From positions 148,836,101 to 148,900,100 of the forward strand of contig CM019065.1 in the NCBI GenBank assembly GCA_009667805.1: DNA of 64,000 bases, in the 5' to 3' direction. A program made the translations under genes and the position numbers. Below, one piece after another: positions 1 through 11,082 of this stretch. This DNA is from Leptobrachium leishanense (taxonomy: Eukaryota; Chordata; Amphibia; Anura; Megophryidae). Below the pieces are notes generated by a model that was not told where the DNA came from, made no database searches, and worked only from the letters and a program-made list of their open reading frames with translations. The first letter of the stretch is position 1; each line of letters opens with the position of its first letter.

Positions 1-300
1 TGCTCACAAATTTGGGAGAATCCCAAGGGACCTCTTCTATGGCTCCCTTTGATGCCAGAGCCAAAATTTCGGTGTGAACTACAAGTTCCTGTTCCACGGA
101 AAAACTTAGTGGTCGGGGTGGCGTGGATTGGTATGGAGGGACCGTTTCGAAGTCTATTTCGAACCCTCTGACCGCGGTGAGAACCCACGGGTCTGTAGTG
201 ATCAACTCCCATTTTGGAAGAAAAAGCCGAATACGGCCCCCCACCCGAACAGATGAATGAGGAACAATAAAAGGAAGACTTACCAGTCTGTCGTCGAGCA
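1..300 (-). CDS. DIRS reverse transcriptase, N-terminal start (partial)
   Basis: Read on the minus strand from about 240 to 1, the frame gives VGGRIRLFLPKWELI, then TDPWVL and GFEIDF, and ends in a segment matching the entry to the RT domain (EILALASKGAIEEV). The copy at 62.5 kb has the equivalent residues VAGRLRLFQHNWTLL, SDSWVL and GYAIEF, then EVLSLLEKRAIEPS. The fingers and palm domains lie beyond the window edge, so catalytic residues cannot be checked. Confidence 0.7.
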
Positions 301-1737
301 CGAAATTGAGTTCTGCCGCCACGGAATCCGCGGCCTCTCCAGGCCTGAGCCCGGGCCGAGGATCCGTAAGCGGGAGGGCCAGAGTCGGTGGCATTAGAGG
401 CCCGGAAGGATCCTCTAGTAATGCCCATAGATCCGGCGCGGCCGGTAGAGCGGCCCCTTCCTCTACCGGCCCTGTCGAAAACCTTTTTGGGAAATACTTT
501 CTTAATGGCCGTCTCGACCTTATCCAGAGCGGTGAAAGCGCTGGTGTATGTGCCCATATTTTTGATAAAGCCATCCCCGAAGAGAAGGCCTTGAGCCTTG
601 GCCCCTTTATATGCATGCGCTGAGTAAGGAGGATCCATTCTTAGGATCATAGACTTGCGTCTCTCAGCGGCCAAAGCCGCATTAGCACCGCCCAACAGGC
701 ACAAGGAGCGTTGGATCCAGCCTGTGGCGTCTTCTAAATCCAAGGGGGTACCTTGTAAGCGAGCATCCTCCACCATGTCAAGGAGGTAAATCATCGGTGG
801 TGCGACATCAAGCACCTTGTCTTCACAGACCCTGAAAGCCATATCCACCCCTTTCTTGGGAGACCATCCCTTGTTGGTCATGAATTTCACAAAATCCTCA
901 TCCACCACCAGGGTGAGACAAGTTTTGCCCGCGGTGGTAGGGCGAGGACATTCCGCCCTCATATTCACCCTGGTCTCCTTATCCATGGGGAGCCGCATCT
1001 CTACATGAGGCATCGGGGACCATGCAGTAGAGCGTGGATGTAAGACCCCTGCCGGGGAAAACATTGGGCGGCCCTGAGGATCACATACAACCTCCTTGGC
1101 AGACAGTAAAGGCGGTGGGGGACTTTCCTCCTCGGCCAACATCATGTGGAGCATATAATTCAATAGCTCCATCATCCTCCCCATGCTCGGGTTCCTCACT
1201 CTCCGAGTCAGTGTTTCTGGGGAGTCGGCCAGAACCCGTAGGTAAAGGCCTATCTTTTGAGACCGCAACTAGTGCCCCACGGTCAGGGGCTCTCTTGTGC
1301 GAGGACACCTCGCCATCATCAGAAAGCAGAGTATCGGGGATGCCAGCCCCTCTTGGAGGATTATCAAGGTGCTTAGTCTTAGCACGTTTCTTAAGGCTAG
1401 TATGTTCAGAGCCAGAGGGTAACTCAGGGTCTTTTGGGGGTGGAGTAGGATCTACACCTGGAGCTGGGGGTACCGAGGTAATAGAAGCCACTGCCTCATC
1501 CATGGTCCTTCGGAAGGATTGAGAGAGCGTGGAGACAGCAGAGGACAGTGAGCGTGTGATGGATGCCTGCAGAGCCGCTTCCATGGCGGCAAACCGTGCC
1601 GCCGATTTCGATCGCTTTTTCGGAGGTGGGGGAGAGGCAAAAGCATCAGACAACTCCGATTGCCGGGAGCTGCCCGCGGAGTCTGATTCCCCTGCATGGG
1701 GAGATCGATCACCCCCTGGTGTGGTAAGGAGCGCCAT
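300..1737 (-). pseudogene. DIRS ORF1 (gag-like) with a frameshift
   Basis: I take the ATG at 1737 as the start because it sits in a good context (CCATGG) and agrees with the start region of the right-hand copy. The first ~220 residues run to a stop at 1081. They are Ser/Pro-rich, with a basic cluster (PPPPKKRSKSAARFAAME) and an acidic patch (DSESEEPEHGEDDGAIELYAPH). Just before the stop the homology moves to another frame: DPQGRPMF, LHPRST, AECPRPTTAGKTCL and AERRKS match DPQGNPLF, SHPRSTDW, AECPRPITVGKTCL and AERRKA of the right-hand ORF1. A single-base loss near 1090-1100 explains this. Relative to the other copy, a few residues after the PHV motif also seem to be missing. The protein probably packages the RNA; it is not functional as it stands. 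Confidence 0.75.
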
Positions 1738-2249
1738 GGATCCGGTCAGCAAGCTGAGTAAAAGGGAACAGGGAGTTGTGCGTGCGCGCGGAGATACACG
1801 CGGTCAGGTGGTGTCCCCAAAATGGCCACCGGGATCTCGTGCGCGTCTCCCGCGAGATCCCCGGCGGTCGCGAATGCTCCCAAGTGAGGACGGGGAAAAT
1901 CAGAGGTGCGGGTGTATGAACTAGCGGGTACTAGTTAACTCGGGGAGCCAAGTGCCTGCAGCATATATCGATTATATAACTGGCGGTAGAACGCACACAC
2001 AGCGTGACGCTGGAAAATTCCCGCCCGGCGGGCGCTGACCCCCGCGGTTATAGCCGGAGTAAGTCAGCACCCGCTACAATAAATCGAAAAAATCCGAAAT
2101 AAACTAGTAAATATCTGAAACGAAAATCATAACAAACAGGAGAGAAAATATACTTATCTTGTCCTGAACAGGAGCAGTAAAGAAAGAGGGTGTTACTGCT
2201 CCAGCTCAGACTGTTTATAGACTAGGGGGCTGGACTTACTAAGAGGAGG

Positions 2250-3566
2250 GTTACCCCACGTTGGGGGTTTGACATGTTTTTTTCTGGTTCTTGTTATCAC
2301 TCTTCTTTACTGCTATAGGAGTAATAAAGAAAGAGATTGCAAATATGAAGCCTCCGAGGCCTGCCTTAAAATTGTTGACTTGCATGAAGCTGGAAAGGAT
2401 TACAAAAGTATCTCCAAAAGCCTTGATGTTCATGTGTCCATGGTAAGACAGACGGTCTACAAATGGAGAAAGTTCAGCACTGTTGCTACTCTCCCTAGGC
2501 GTGGTCGTCCTGTAAAGATGACTGCAAGAGCACAGCGCAGAATGCTTAATGAGGTAAAGAAGAATCCTAGAGTGTCAGCTAAAGACTTACAGAAATCTCT
2601 GGCACATGCTAACATTTTTGTTGACACATCTACAATAAGGAAAACATTAAACAAGAATGGAGTACATGGGAGGACACCACGGAGGAAGCCATTAGTCCAA
2701 AAAGAATATTGCAGCACGTTTGAAGTTTGCAAAAGAGCACCTGGATGTTCCACAGCACTACTGTCAAAATATTCCGTGGACAGATGAAACCAAAATTGAG
2801 TTGTTTGGAAAAAACACACAACACTATGTGTGGAGAAAAAAAGGCACAGCACACCAACATCAAAACCTCATCCCCACTGTAAAACATGGCAGAGGGAGCA
2901 TCATGGTTTGGGGTTGCTTTGCTGCCTCAGGCCCTGGACGGATTGTTGTCATTGATGGAAAAATGAATTCCAGAGTTTATCAAGACATTTTGCAGGAAAA
3001 CGTAAGACCATCTGTCCTCCAACTGAAGCTCCTCAGAGAATGGGTGATGCAACAGGACAATGACCCAAAGCATACAAGTAATTTAACAAAAGAATGGCTT
3101 CAACAAAACAAAATACGCCTTCTGGAGTGGCCCAGTCAGAGTCCTGACCTCAACCCGATTGAAATGCTGTGGCATGACCTTAAGAGAGCGATTCACACCA
3201 GACAACCCAAGAATATTGCTACACTGAAACAGTTTTGTGAAGAGGAGTGGTCCAAAATTACTCCAGATCGTTGTGCAGGTCTGATCTGCAACTACAGGAA
3301 ACGTTTGGTTAAGGTTATTGCTGCCAAAAGAGGGTCAACCAGTTATTAAGTCCAAAGGTTCACATACTTTTTCCACCCTGCACTGTGAATGTTTACATGT
3401 TCTGTTCAATAAAAACATGAAAACATAGGTTTGTGTTGTAATATTTTAAGCAGACTGTGTTTTTCAAATTGTTGTGACTTAGATGAAGATCAGAGCACAT
3501 TTTATGACCAATTCATGCAAAACTCCACGTAATCCCAAAGGGTTCACAAACTTTTTCTTGCCACTG
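2250..3566 (+). mobile_element. Tc1-like transposon, left end lost
   Basis: The right end reads ...CTTTTTCTTGCCACTG followed by TA at 3567-3568, as expected for a Tc1/mariner terminal repeat next to its TA target. No matching inverted repeat is found to the left of the transposase. Sequence before about 2330 is not recognisably transposon, so the 5' end is probably deleted. About 215 bp of 3' untranslated sequence and terminal repeat follow the transposase stop. It abuts the DIRS leader directly. Confidence 0.85.
2330..3349 (+). pseudogene. Tc1-family transposase, one frameshift
   Basis: The first part (to about 2705) has the paired-like helix-turn-helix region ([19 protein letters not shown], then RRGRP). 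The second part (2720-3349) has the DDE catalytic domain: WTDETKIELFG, QQDNDPKHTS and [11 protein letters not shown]. The last Asp and the Glu are 34 residues apart, giving DD34E. One base missing in the A-run near 2700-2705 throws the frame; the next frame continues at once with AARLKFAKEHLD. The native start codon is not present, because upstream codons are hydrophobic filler after the lost left end. Otherwise the protein is close to full length and all three acidic catalytic residues survive. Not functional without repair of start and frame. Confidence 0.9.
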
Positions 3567-3713
3567 TAGGTGCTTACAGGATGTACGTCATGTATGAGAT
3601 ATACCAAGTAACTAAACAAAAAGTAGATACAATCTAAAAGGTAAGAAGCAGGCCTTCAAGGGCTTGCAGGTATAGGATAGATGGAGAAAGAGAGGACTTA
3701 GCCTCCTGATTAA

Positions 3714-4102
3714 CCTCCCTGGCGGTTTTCCCGAGTGTGGCTTGGGGGTTAAATATTTATGGTGAAAGCAGTAACCCCGAGCCACAGTCGGGTTGGATAC
3801 ATACCTGTCCTTGCACTCCCTCGCTGACCTCCCGCAATCGCATTCTCCTCCGTCCGTTCGCGGCGTCCTGCTTCCCTTCTCACGAGAAGGGAACCAGGAC
3901 GCCGCGATTGGCCAGAGGTGACTGTGGGGGACAGCGAGGGAGCGCAGGGACAGGTATGTATCCAACCCGACTGTGGCTCGGGGTTACTGCTTTCACCATA
4001 GAAATTTAATCCCGAGCCACACTCGGGAAAACCACCAGGGGGATGAAGAAATGGGACCGATTCGGACATTTAAATTATGTCAGAACCGGACCGCCGGGGA
4101 GG
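3714..4102. mobile_element. piggyBac-type MITE with TTAA target
   Basis: TTAA stands on both sides (3710-3713 and 4103-4106). The ends are inverted repeats CCTCCCTGGCGGT and ACCGCCGGGGAGG. Most of the 389 bp is a foldback: the segment with GCAGTAACCCCGAGCCAC on the left returns as its complement on the right. A related copy lies at 49677-50033. ORFs in it are by-products of the palindrome. Confidence 0.8.
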
Positions 4103-4117
4103 TTAATAAGTAGATAC

Positions 4118-5677
4118 ATAACAAGGAAGGAGAGTGTCATCTGCGCTCATTCCTATGTGTTCCATGTACAACAAAAATGAGGTTTTGTTTGTTTCAATGG
4201 CCATTGCAACGTAAGCCCACTCGCCACTTCAAGGCACCTCTTTAGAGTGGGTACCTAACAATTGTAACCAAAAGGCCGCTCTACTGAGCAGCTCCAAGCC
4301 CCTCCAGCTGCTTTTCAGCAAGGAGAGACAAAGATGGTGGGTTTTATTTATACACGCACCAAGCACTTCCCATTTGGGATCAAAAACAAAAACATGGAAA
4401 GAGGAACAGCTGCAAAACGACGGACTGGTGTTACAAGCATGATATACATAAATACAGAAAAAATGGCGTCGCGCCCATACTCACTTATTTTTGGAGCGGC
4501 GGCAACTGCCAGGAGTAACAGCCCAGTAAATGTATAAAACATAACAAGGAAGGAGAGTGTCATCTGCGCTCATTCCTATGTGTTCCATGTACAACAAAAA
4601 TGAGGTTTTGTTTGTTAAAATGGCCATTGCAACGTAAGCCCACTCGCCACTTCAAGGCACCTCTTTAGAGTGGGTACCTAACAATTGTAACCAAAAGGCC
4701 GCTCTACTGAGCAGCTCCAAGCCCCTCCAGCTGCTTTTCAGCAAGGAGAGACAAAGATGGTGGGTTTTATTTATACACGCACCAAGCACTTCCCATTTGG
4801 GATCAAAAACAAAAACATGGAAAGAGGAACAGCTGCAAAACGACGGACTGGTGTTACAAGCATGATATACATAAATACAGAAAAAATGGCGTCGCGCCCA
4901 TACTCACTTATTTTTGGAGCGGCGGCAACTGCCAGGAGTAACAGCCAGTAAATGTATAAAACATAACAAGGAAGGAGAGTGTCATCTGCGCTCATTCCTA
5001 TGTGTTCCATGTACAACAAAAATGAGGTTTTGTTTGTTTCAATGGCCATTGCAACGTAAGCCCACGGGCTTACGTTGCAATGGCCATTGAAACAAACAAA
5101 ACCTCATTTTTGTTGTACATGGAACACATAGGAATGAGCGCAGATGACACTCTCCTTCCTTGTTATGTTTTATACATTTACTGGGCTGTTACTCCTGGCA
5201 GTTGCCGCCGCTCCAAAAATAAGTGAGTATGGGCGCGACGCCATTTTTTCTGTATTTATGTATATCATGCTTGTAACACCAGTCCGTCGTTTTGCAGCTG
5301 TTCCTCTTTCCATGTTTTTGTTTTTGATCCCAAATGGGAAGTGCTTGGTGCGTGTATAAATAAAACCCACCATCTTTGTCTCTCCTTGCTGAAAAGCAGC
5401 TGGAGGGGCTTGGAGCTGCTCAGTAGAGCGGCCTTTTGGTTACAATTGTTAGGTACCCACTCTAAAGAGGTGCCTTGAAGTGGCGAGTGGGCTTACGTTG
5501 CAATGGCCATTGAAACAAACAAAACCTCATTTTTGTTGTACATGGAACACATAGGAATGAGCGCAGATGACACTCTCCTTCCTTGTTATGTTTTATACAT
5601 TTACTGGGCTGTTACTCCTGGCAGTTGCCGCCGCTCCAAAAATAAGTGAGTATGGGCGCGACGCCATTTTTTCTGTA
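4118..5677. mobile_element. Tandem and inverted array of a 423-bp non-coding unit with 15-bp TSD
   Basis: The left arm (4118-5065) holds two full 422-423-bp units in a row plus 103 bp of a third. The right arm (5066-5677) is the reverse complement: one full unit plus 189 bp. The two arms meet with at most 2 bp between them at 5064-5067. TTAATAAGTAGATAC occurs once on each side (4103-4117 and 5678-5692), a 15-bp target duplication that includes the TTAA of the neighbouring MITE. The arms are near identical. The right arm carries 88 bp (5590-5677) at its outer end that the left arm lacks, and ends in GGGCGCGACGCCATTTTTTC. In the right-arm direction the unit contains GTGTATAAATAAAACC. No protein or hammerhead motif is seen. 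Confidence 0.8.
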
Positions 5678-5692
5678 TTAATAAGTAGATAC

Positions 5693-7470
5693 AGTATATC
5701 AAACAAGTCCCATAAACTACTGAATCCATTAGTACATATAATGTACTGTATGATTTTGTTCTAGGTTTATGCTGGACATCGATTTTTTTTTTTTAGTTTA
5801 CAACAGTAGCAGAACATAGACCATGGGATACTTCTGCTGAGTGATGGAATTGTACCACCAGTGTATTATGCTTACCTGGAGCTGGTAAGCAGAGTCACCA
5901 CCCCACCCTACCTCTCTCCCACACCAAAACGTTTGTATTTTTTTCTTCTGCTCGAGTAAATGTGGTGACACTAGTGCACTAGAAAATAGCAGCACTGGCA
6001 GTTTGTTTCATTTTTTTGTTCACTACCTCTCTTTGGTCCAGAGCTGCTGTCACTCCCTTTGGTCCTGGTACCTTCCCCGCAAACTTACTCCCAAACTCAG
6101 ATCCAATCTCTTATCCAAACTCACTCCGTCTCATTTCCAGTCCCTTCCCCTGCTCAGTTTGTTCATGAAATCATTTTAAAAAGGGACACATTACGAACTC
6201 TGACCACTTTAACTTATTAACATGGTCAGGCTGCGTGAATGCCCCCCCTTCTCACCCCCGCATTGCGTGCTGACATCATCATGTCTATCCAAGCGCTCAT
6301 AGCAGCGTTCATTCAGGGAGAAAGCAGATATGAGCTTGAGCTACGCACACAGCATCAATCTATCACTCTGACCAGGCGCATGGATACCTTGTGTGTGAAA
6401 CGTACGCAAGCTACTTGAGATACATCATTTGTGTATGTACGTACAAAAGTTACATACACTTTGCAAACCGCAAAGCAAAAAAAAAATACATATTTTTTAT
6501 TATCCGATGAAACGAAGAAAAAAAAACCAACAATCGGCCAACTAATTGATTATGAAAATAATCATTATTTGCAGCCGTATACTGAAGGGTATCAGCTGGA
6601 ACCGGAGAGGAGGGATGGTGCATATCTGGGCCTCCTAATGGGGGACACCCAGAGATGCATGGGTACGTGTAAGGTGTGCATGCACAATGACGGACTGGAG
6701 GCTGGGCACAAGGTTATAGACAGGGGGATGTCTCAGAGGGCTGGAACATATTAGGGGAGGTCCATAGGTGATAATTCCCATAGGGAGCAGGAGTGTTTAA
6801 ACTTATGGCGCCACGTATAAATGAGTGAGGGGGAGGAGACAGGACTCCCAGGTTCTGGCACTGTCTGGCCAGCTGGTTTGTGCGAATGCACGTACTTACA
6901 GCATTGCCATGCATGGGCGATAACGCTCAAGCGTCCCATCAAAACATGGTCCTTCGCGCATACCTCTGCCCAATTACTTAAAGGGGGGAAAAGAGGGAAC
7001 TATTTTCACTAGCGTATTCCTTCAAAGAGAAGTGGAGATGCATTGACAATAGAATATATTTAGGATACATTAAATTCTACCATTAACAAGTTGTTCCTAG
7101 TTAAAAGTCTGCGGACTTCTACCACTAGACAAACTTATACCAGCCATGTCTGCACCAACTGATTGCCTCAACCAATTGAATGGTAGAAGCTGTAGGCGAG
7201 ACTTGGCTGCCTGGTATGTAAAATGTGTTTTGGAGAGAGAAATCTGTGGACTCCTGTGTTAAGAAATAACTCAAAGAACTAAATGGATACAAATTATGAA
7301 AATGCTTGGTTTTTTCATTTCAAAATCAAGGAGATATTCTAAAACATGTCCCTTTAATGTCACAGGAGATGAACACAACATTATACACCAGAATAAATGC
7401 TACTGTGCGTGGTGTGTCCAGGGTAGCTCATAACGGATACCTGCAGCCTATCACCGCCTAATATTGCAGC
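5693..7470. other. No gene recognised
   Basis: AT-rich and mixed sequence with a T-run near 5785 and an A-run near 6478. I see no coding homology, no clear terminal repeats and no RNA gene. Short ORFs here have no recognisable composition. Confidence 0.6.
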
Positions 7471-7490
7471 CTTAGCCCTGCCCATTACGA

Positions 7491-7590
7491 CTACAGCCTG
7501 GCACCCCCAACTAGTACAGCACCACTCACTACTACAGCCTGGCACCCCCAACTAGTACAGCACCACTCACTACTACAGCCTGGCACCACC
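7491..7590. repeat. Short 41-bp tandem repeat
   Basis: The segment starting CTACAGCCTGGCACCCCCAA repeats at 7491 and 7532 and again in part at 7573, a period of 41 bp. It does not share sequence with the larger minisatellite that follows. Confidence 0.75.
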
Positions 7591-7732
7591 CACAACTGCA
7601 GGAGGGCGGTGCCCATTATTTCTACAGTCTGGCACTACCCACTCCCTTAAGTCTGATCCCTCCACTACTAACCATCAGAGAGTCACTCTATTGGCCATTT
7701 TGCGATCACCAACACAAAGCAAACAAGCAGGT

Positions 7733-9528
7733 CCTTGCCTGCACCTTTCAGAGGGAGGGGATAGCGCGGCAGGCCCTGCCTGGGCCTCTCAGAGGGAGGG
7801 GATAGCACGGTGGGCCCTGCCTGCGCCTCTCAGAGGGAGGGGATAGCGCGGTGGGGCTTGCCTGCGCCTCTCATAGGGAGGGGATAGCGCGGTACGGCCT
7901 ACCTGCGCCTCTCGGAGGGGATAGCGCGATGGGGCCTGCCTGCGCCTCTCAGAGGGAGGGGATAGCGCGGTGGGGCCTGCCTGTGCCTCTCATAGGGAGG
8001 GGATAGGGCAGGGCCTGCCTGTGCCTCTCATAGGGAGGGGATAGGGCAGGGGGGCCTGCCTGCGCCTCTCGGAGGGGATAGCGCGATGGGGCCTGCCTGC
8101 GCCTCTCAGAGGGAGGGGATAGCGTGGTGGGGCTTGCCTGCGCCTCTCAGAGGGAGGGGATAGCGTGGTGGGGCTTGCCTGCGCCTCTCATAGGGAGGGG
8201 ATAGCGCGGTGGGGCTTGCCTGCGCCTCTCATAGGGAGGGGATAGCGCGGTACGGCCTGCCTGCGCCTCTCGGAGGGGATAGCGCGGTGGGGCCTGCCTG
8301 CGCCGCTCATAGGGAGGGGATAGCGCGGTAGGGCCTGCCTGCGCCGCTCATAGGGAGGGGATAGCGTGGTATGGCCTGCCTGCGCCTCTCGGAGGGGATA
8401 GCGCGATGGGGCCTGCCTGTGCCTCACATAGGGAGGGGCTAGCGCGGTGGGGACTGCCTGCGCCTCACATAGGGAGGGGATAGCGCGGTGGGGCCTGCCT
8501 GCGCCTCACATAGGGAGGGGATAGCGCGGTGGGGCCTGCTTGCGCCGCTCATAGGGAGGGGATAGGGTGGTAGAGCCTGCCTGCGCCTCTCAGAGGGAGG
8601 GGATAGCGCGGTGGGGCCTGCCTGTGCCGCTCATAGATAGGGGATAGCGTGGTATGGCCTGCCTGCGCCTCTCGGAGGGGATAACGCGATGGGGCCTGCC
8701 TGTGCCTCACATAGGGAGGGGATAGCGCGGTGGGGGCTGCCTGCGCCTCACATAGGGAGGGGATAGCGCGGTGGGGCCTGCCTGCGCCTCACATAGGGAG
8801 GGGATAGCGCGGTGGGGCCTGCCTGCGCCTCACATAGGGAGGGGATAGCGCGGTGGGGCCTGCCTGCGCCTCACATAGGGAGGGGATAGCGCGGTGGGGC
8901 CTGCCTGCGCCTCACATAGGGAGGGGATAGCGCGGTGGGGCCTGCCTGCGCCTCTCAGAGGGAGGGGATAGCGCGGTGGGGCCTGCCTGCGCCGCTCATA
9001 GGTAGGGGATAGCGTGGTATGGCCTGCCTGCGCCTCTCGGAGGGGATAGCGCGATGGGGCCTGCCTGTGCCTCACATAGGGAGGGGATAGCGCGGTGGGG
9101 CCTGCCTGCGCCTCACATAGGGAGGGGATAGCGCGGTGGGGCCTGCCTGCGCCGCTCATAGGGAGGGGATAGGGTGGTAGAGCCTGCCTGCGCCTCTCAG
9201 AGGGAGGGGATAGCGCGGTGGGGCCTGCCTGCGCCGCTCATAGGTAGGGGATAGCGTGGTATGGCCTGCCTGCGCCTCTCGGAGGGGATAGCGCGATGGG
9301 GCCTGCCTGTGCCTCACATAGGGAGGGGATAGCGCGGTGGGGCCTGCCTGCGCCTCACATAGGGAGGGGATAGCGGTGGGGCCTGCTTGCGCCGCTCATA
9401 GGGAGGGGATAGGGTGGTAGAGCCTGCCTGCGCCTCTCAGAGGGAGGGGATAGCGCGGTACGGCCTGCCTGCGCCTCTCATAGTGAGGGGATAGCGTGGT
9501 GGGCCTCCCGTGCCTGCACCTCTCAGGT
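7733..9528. repeat. 41-bp minisatellite, about 44 units
   Basis: The core GGGAGGGGATAGCGCGGTGG repeats every 41 bp (for example ATAGGGAGG at 8711 and 8752), with higher-order variants. Some units lack about 8 bp (TCTCGGAGGGGATAGCGCG), and blocks of CTCACATAGGG, CTCAGAGGG and CGCTCATAGGG types alternate in a recurring order. It is GC-rich and strand-asymmetric. The minus-strand ORFs through it (Arg/Pro/Ala repeats) are artefacts of the repeat. Confidence 0.95.
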
Positions 9529-9539
9529 ATACAACGCAT

Positions 9540-10080
9540 AATGGCTGAAGCCAGTCTCTGTCCCGCACTGTAGTTTAATAGGCGGCGTGGCAAGGCTGAT
9601 TCCTCATACATTTCCCAAAACGCCTTGCGACAGCCGGAGACAAAAACCCCAGTTCCCGAAGCGCATACGTAAACAGTACGTGTATGCACGCCGCGCAACC
9701 CTCGCCTCCTTTATATCGGCGTATAAGGCGGCGCGGGAACACCCTCTGCTCTGCTATGGCCTCTCCCGCGGGCGTGAGTTCCCGCAGCGCTGCTGTACGT
9801 ACCCCGCGTTACCCACACCGCGCCATCCGCCGCTTCGTTGTTGCCGCGCCAGAGGAACGCCCTCTCCCTCCCTGCCGAGGCCGGACGTAAACTGCGTGCG
9901 CGCTCGCGCTCTCTTGCTTCTACGTTACGCATGGGAGCGCGCACCAGTCCTAGACTTTCCTTGCTGTGGAGACTCACACTGGGCTGAGAGGGGACAGAAC
10001 AATGGCTGCACAATTTTTGGCAGTGCGCCTGAAACCCCCAGTGCCTATAGAAATGTGCGTCTGTAATCTCTCGCTGGCAA
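9540..10080. other. GC- and CpG-rich segment, no gene recognised
   Basis: Directly after the minisatellite, 9690-9960 is rich in CpG (GCCGCGCAACC, GGCGGCGCGGG, CGCTCGCGCT). ORFs pass through on both strands but show no domain. It could be a CpG island or a MITE remnant; I see no splice sites or protein homology that would make it an exon. Confidence 0.4.
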
Positions 10081-10244
10081 GTAATCAGTCATGCAGGGGT
10101 TAAAGGGACTGTGTCAACAATAACACGTGGGTGATGGAGCTAAATAATCCTAGTAGGTATGATCACATCTTGTACTGATAAACCAGTAGCTGTAATGTGT
10201 GTGTACTTGGAAGGTTTGTCTATACATCTCAGGTGTCTCTATTT

Positions 10245-11010
10245 AGGCTACAGGCACACAGCATTTTTTAGAGCGGAAAGAATGTCCGTGAGCGTGAACG
10301 TTCCTTCCACTCCAACACCCGCGTGGCCATCGCTGAGTGCAGTTAGTGTGCTCAGCGCTACAAAGCAAGATTCTCCTATGGAGGATCGCACTTTGTAGCC
10401 CCGTCTGCGTCTGTCTAGCTTTTTGACTGGGAGGGCTTTTTGCTGTCCAGTGGTAGCGCATGCAATTTGTGTGCGCGCTACCCCGTGTGACCTTTCCCAT
10501 CAATCTGGCTGAACACTTGTGTAAAGTGCTGTATCAGTAGGGCAACTATCCTAAGGGCAGGGCCATCTGTTCCTTATGTGTTTTAGTATGTCTCATGTCT
10601 GCACTCCCCCATTGTACAGCGCTGCGGAATATGCTGGCGCTTTATAAAAAAAAGAATAATAAAAGCTGTGACAGATGCAGGGAAGTGTGGTCACACGCAT
10701 GCACTCATTGAGTTCTTTGAGCAGAAGGAACGTCTGAGAGTGGACGTTCCATCCACTCCAACAACCGTGTGGCCACTTTGCTGAGTGCAGTTAGTGCGCT
10801 CAGCACTGCAAGCTCAATCCTCCTATGGAGAATTGTGCTTTGTAGCCCCATCTGCGTCTGTCGTAGCTATTTGTCGGGAAGGCTGAAATTGTGTGGTAGT
10901 GCACTCAATTCGTGCACATGCTTCACTGTGTGGCTCTCCCTGTCCAGCCTTCACAAAGATGCGACGGACACGGAAGTGCGGTCACAGACACTCCGTGCAC
11001 TCGTGTGACT
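10245..11010. repeat. hAT-type MITE remnants, two related copies
   Basis: Two stretches (about 10245-10500 and 10700-11010) share GAACGTTCC/GACGTTCC, ACTCCAACA, TGAGTGCAGTTAG and TTTGTAGCCCC in the same order. Fragments of the same family lie at 53157-53300 and 56901-57167; the latter has intact ends. Between the two copies is a LINE 3' tail (10540-10675). Confidence 0.55.
10540..10675 (+). repeat. LINE-type 3' tail
   Basis: GGGCAGGGCC followed by TGTACAGCGCTGCGGAATAT and a near-TATAAA A-rich end. The same tail occurs at 39440-39605 (AGCGCTGCGGAAACTGTTGG, CTATATAAATGATGACAATAA). It is the 3' end of a non-LTR retrotransposon family common in frogs; no coding part is attached. Confidence 0.55.
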
Positions 11011-11082
11011 GCCGTCTTGTCCTTTTTAAAAATGGATCCATTGGCTGCCTATCTGAGACCAATTGCTAACACGTGTGTATTA

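Larger units (their letters stand above)
1..2240 (-). mobile_element. DIRS-like retrotransposon, left copy, truncated by window edge
   Basis: On the minus strand this holds an ORF1 (gag-type) frame that starts near 1737, followed by the start of a reverse transcriptase frame that leaves the window at position 1. The same gene order and related protein motifs recur in the copy at 60.7-64 kb on the plus strand, so the two elements point outward. DIRS elements replicate through reverse transcriptase/RNase H and integrate with a tyrosine recombinase; the recombinase gene would lie outside the window. The stretch 1753-2240 is the 5' leader. It is GC-rich, has no ORF I trust, and its exact end (inverted terminal repeat) is not resolved. 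Confidence 0.8.

Noticed and set aside
1034..1924. Plus-strand ORFs of 162 and 131 codons
   Set aside because: Antisense shadows of the DIRS ORF1, whose minus-strand frame matches the second DIRS copy.
4334..5764. Repeated small ORFs of 65-92 codons (hydrophobic protein MTLSFLVMFYTFTG... and its antisense partner), found five times
   Set aside because: They are the same part of the 423-bp repeat unit read in both orientations. Both strands are open only because of the repeat; there is no conserved domain and no support for translation.
7491..9528. CRISPR-like array of regularly spaced repeats
   Set aside because: There are no distinct spacers; the units are contiguous variants of one minisatellite, in a vertebrate genome.
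8188..9698. Minus-strand Arg/Pro/Ala repeat proteins over the minisatellite
   Set aside because: A 41-bp GC-rich repeat leaves frames open by chance; the frames stop where unit length changes.
9587..10066. 159-codon ORF in the CpG-rich segment
   Set aside because: Opposing ORFs cover the same bases, the composition follows GC content, and no motif or splice context supports a gene.
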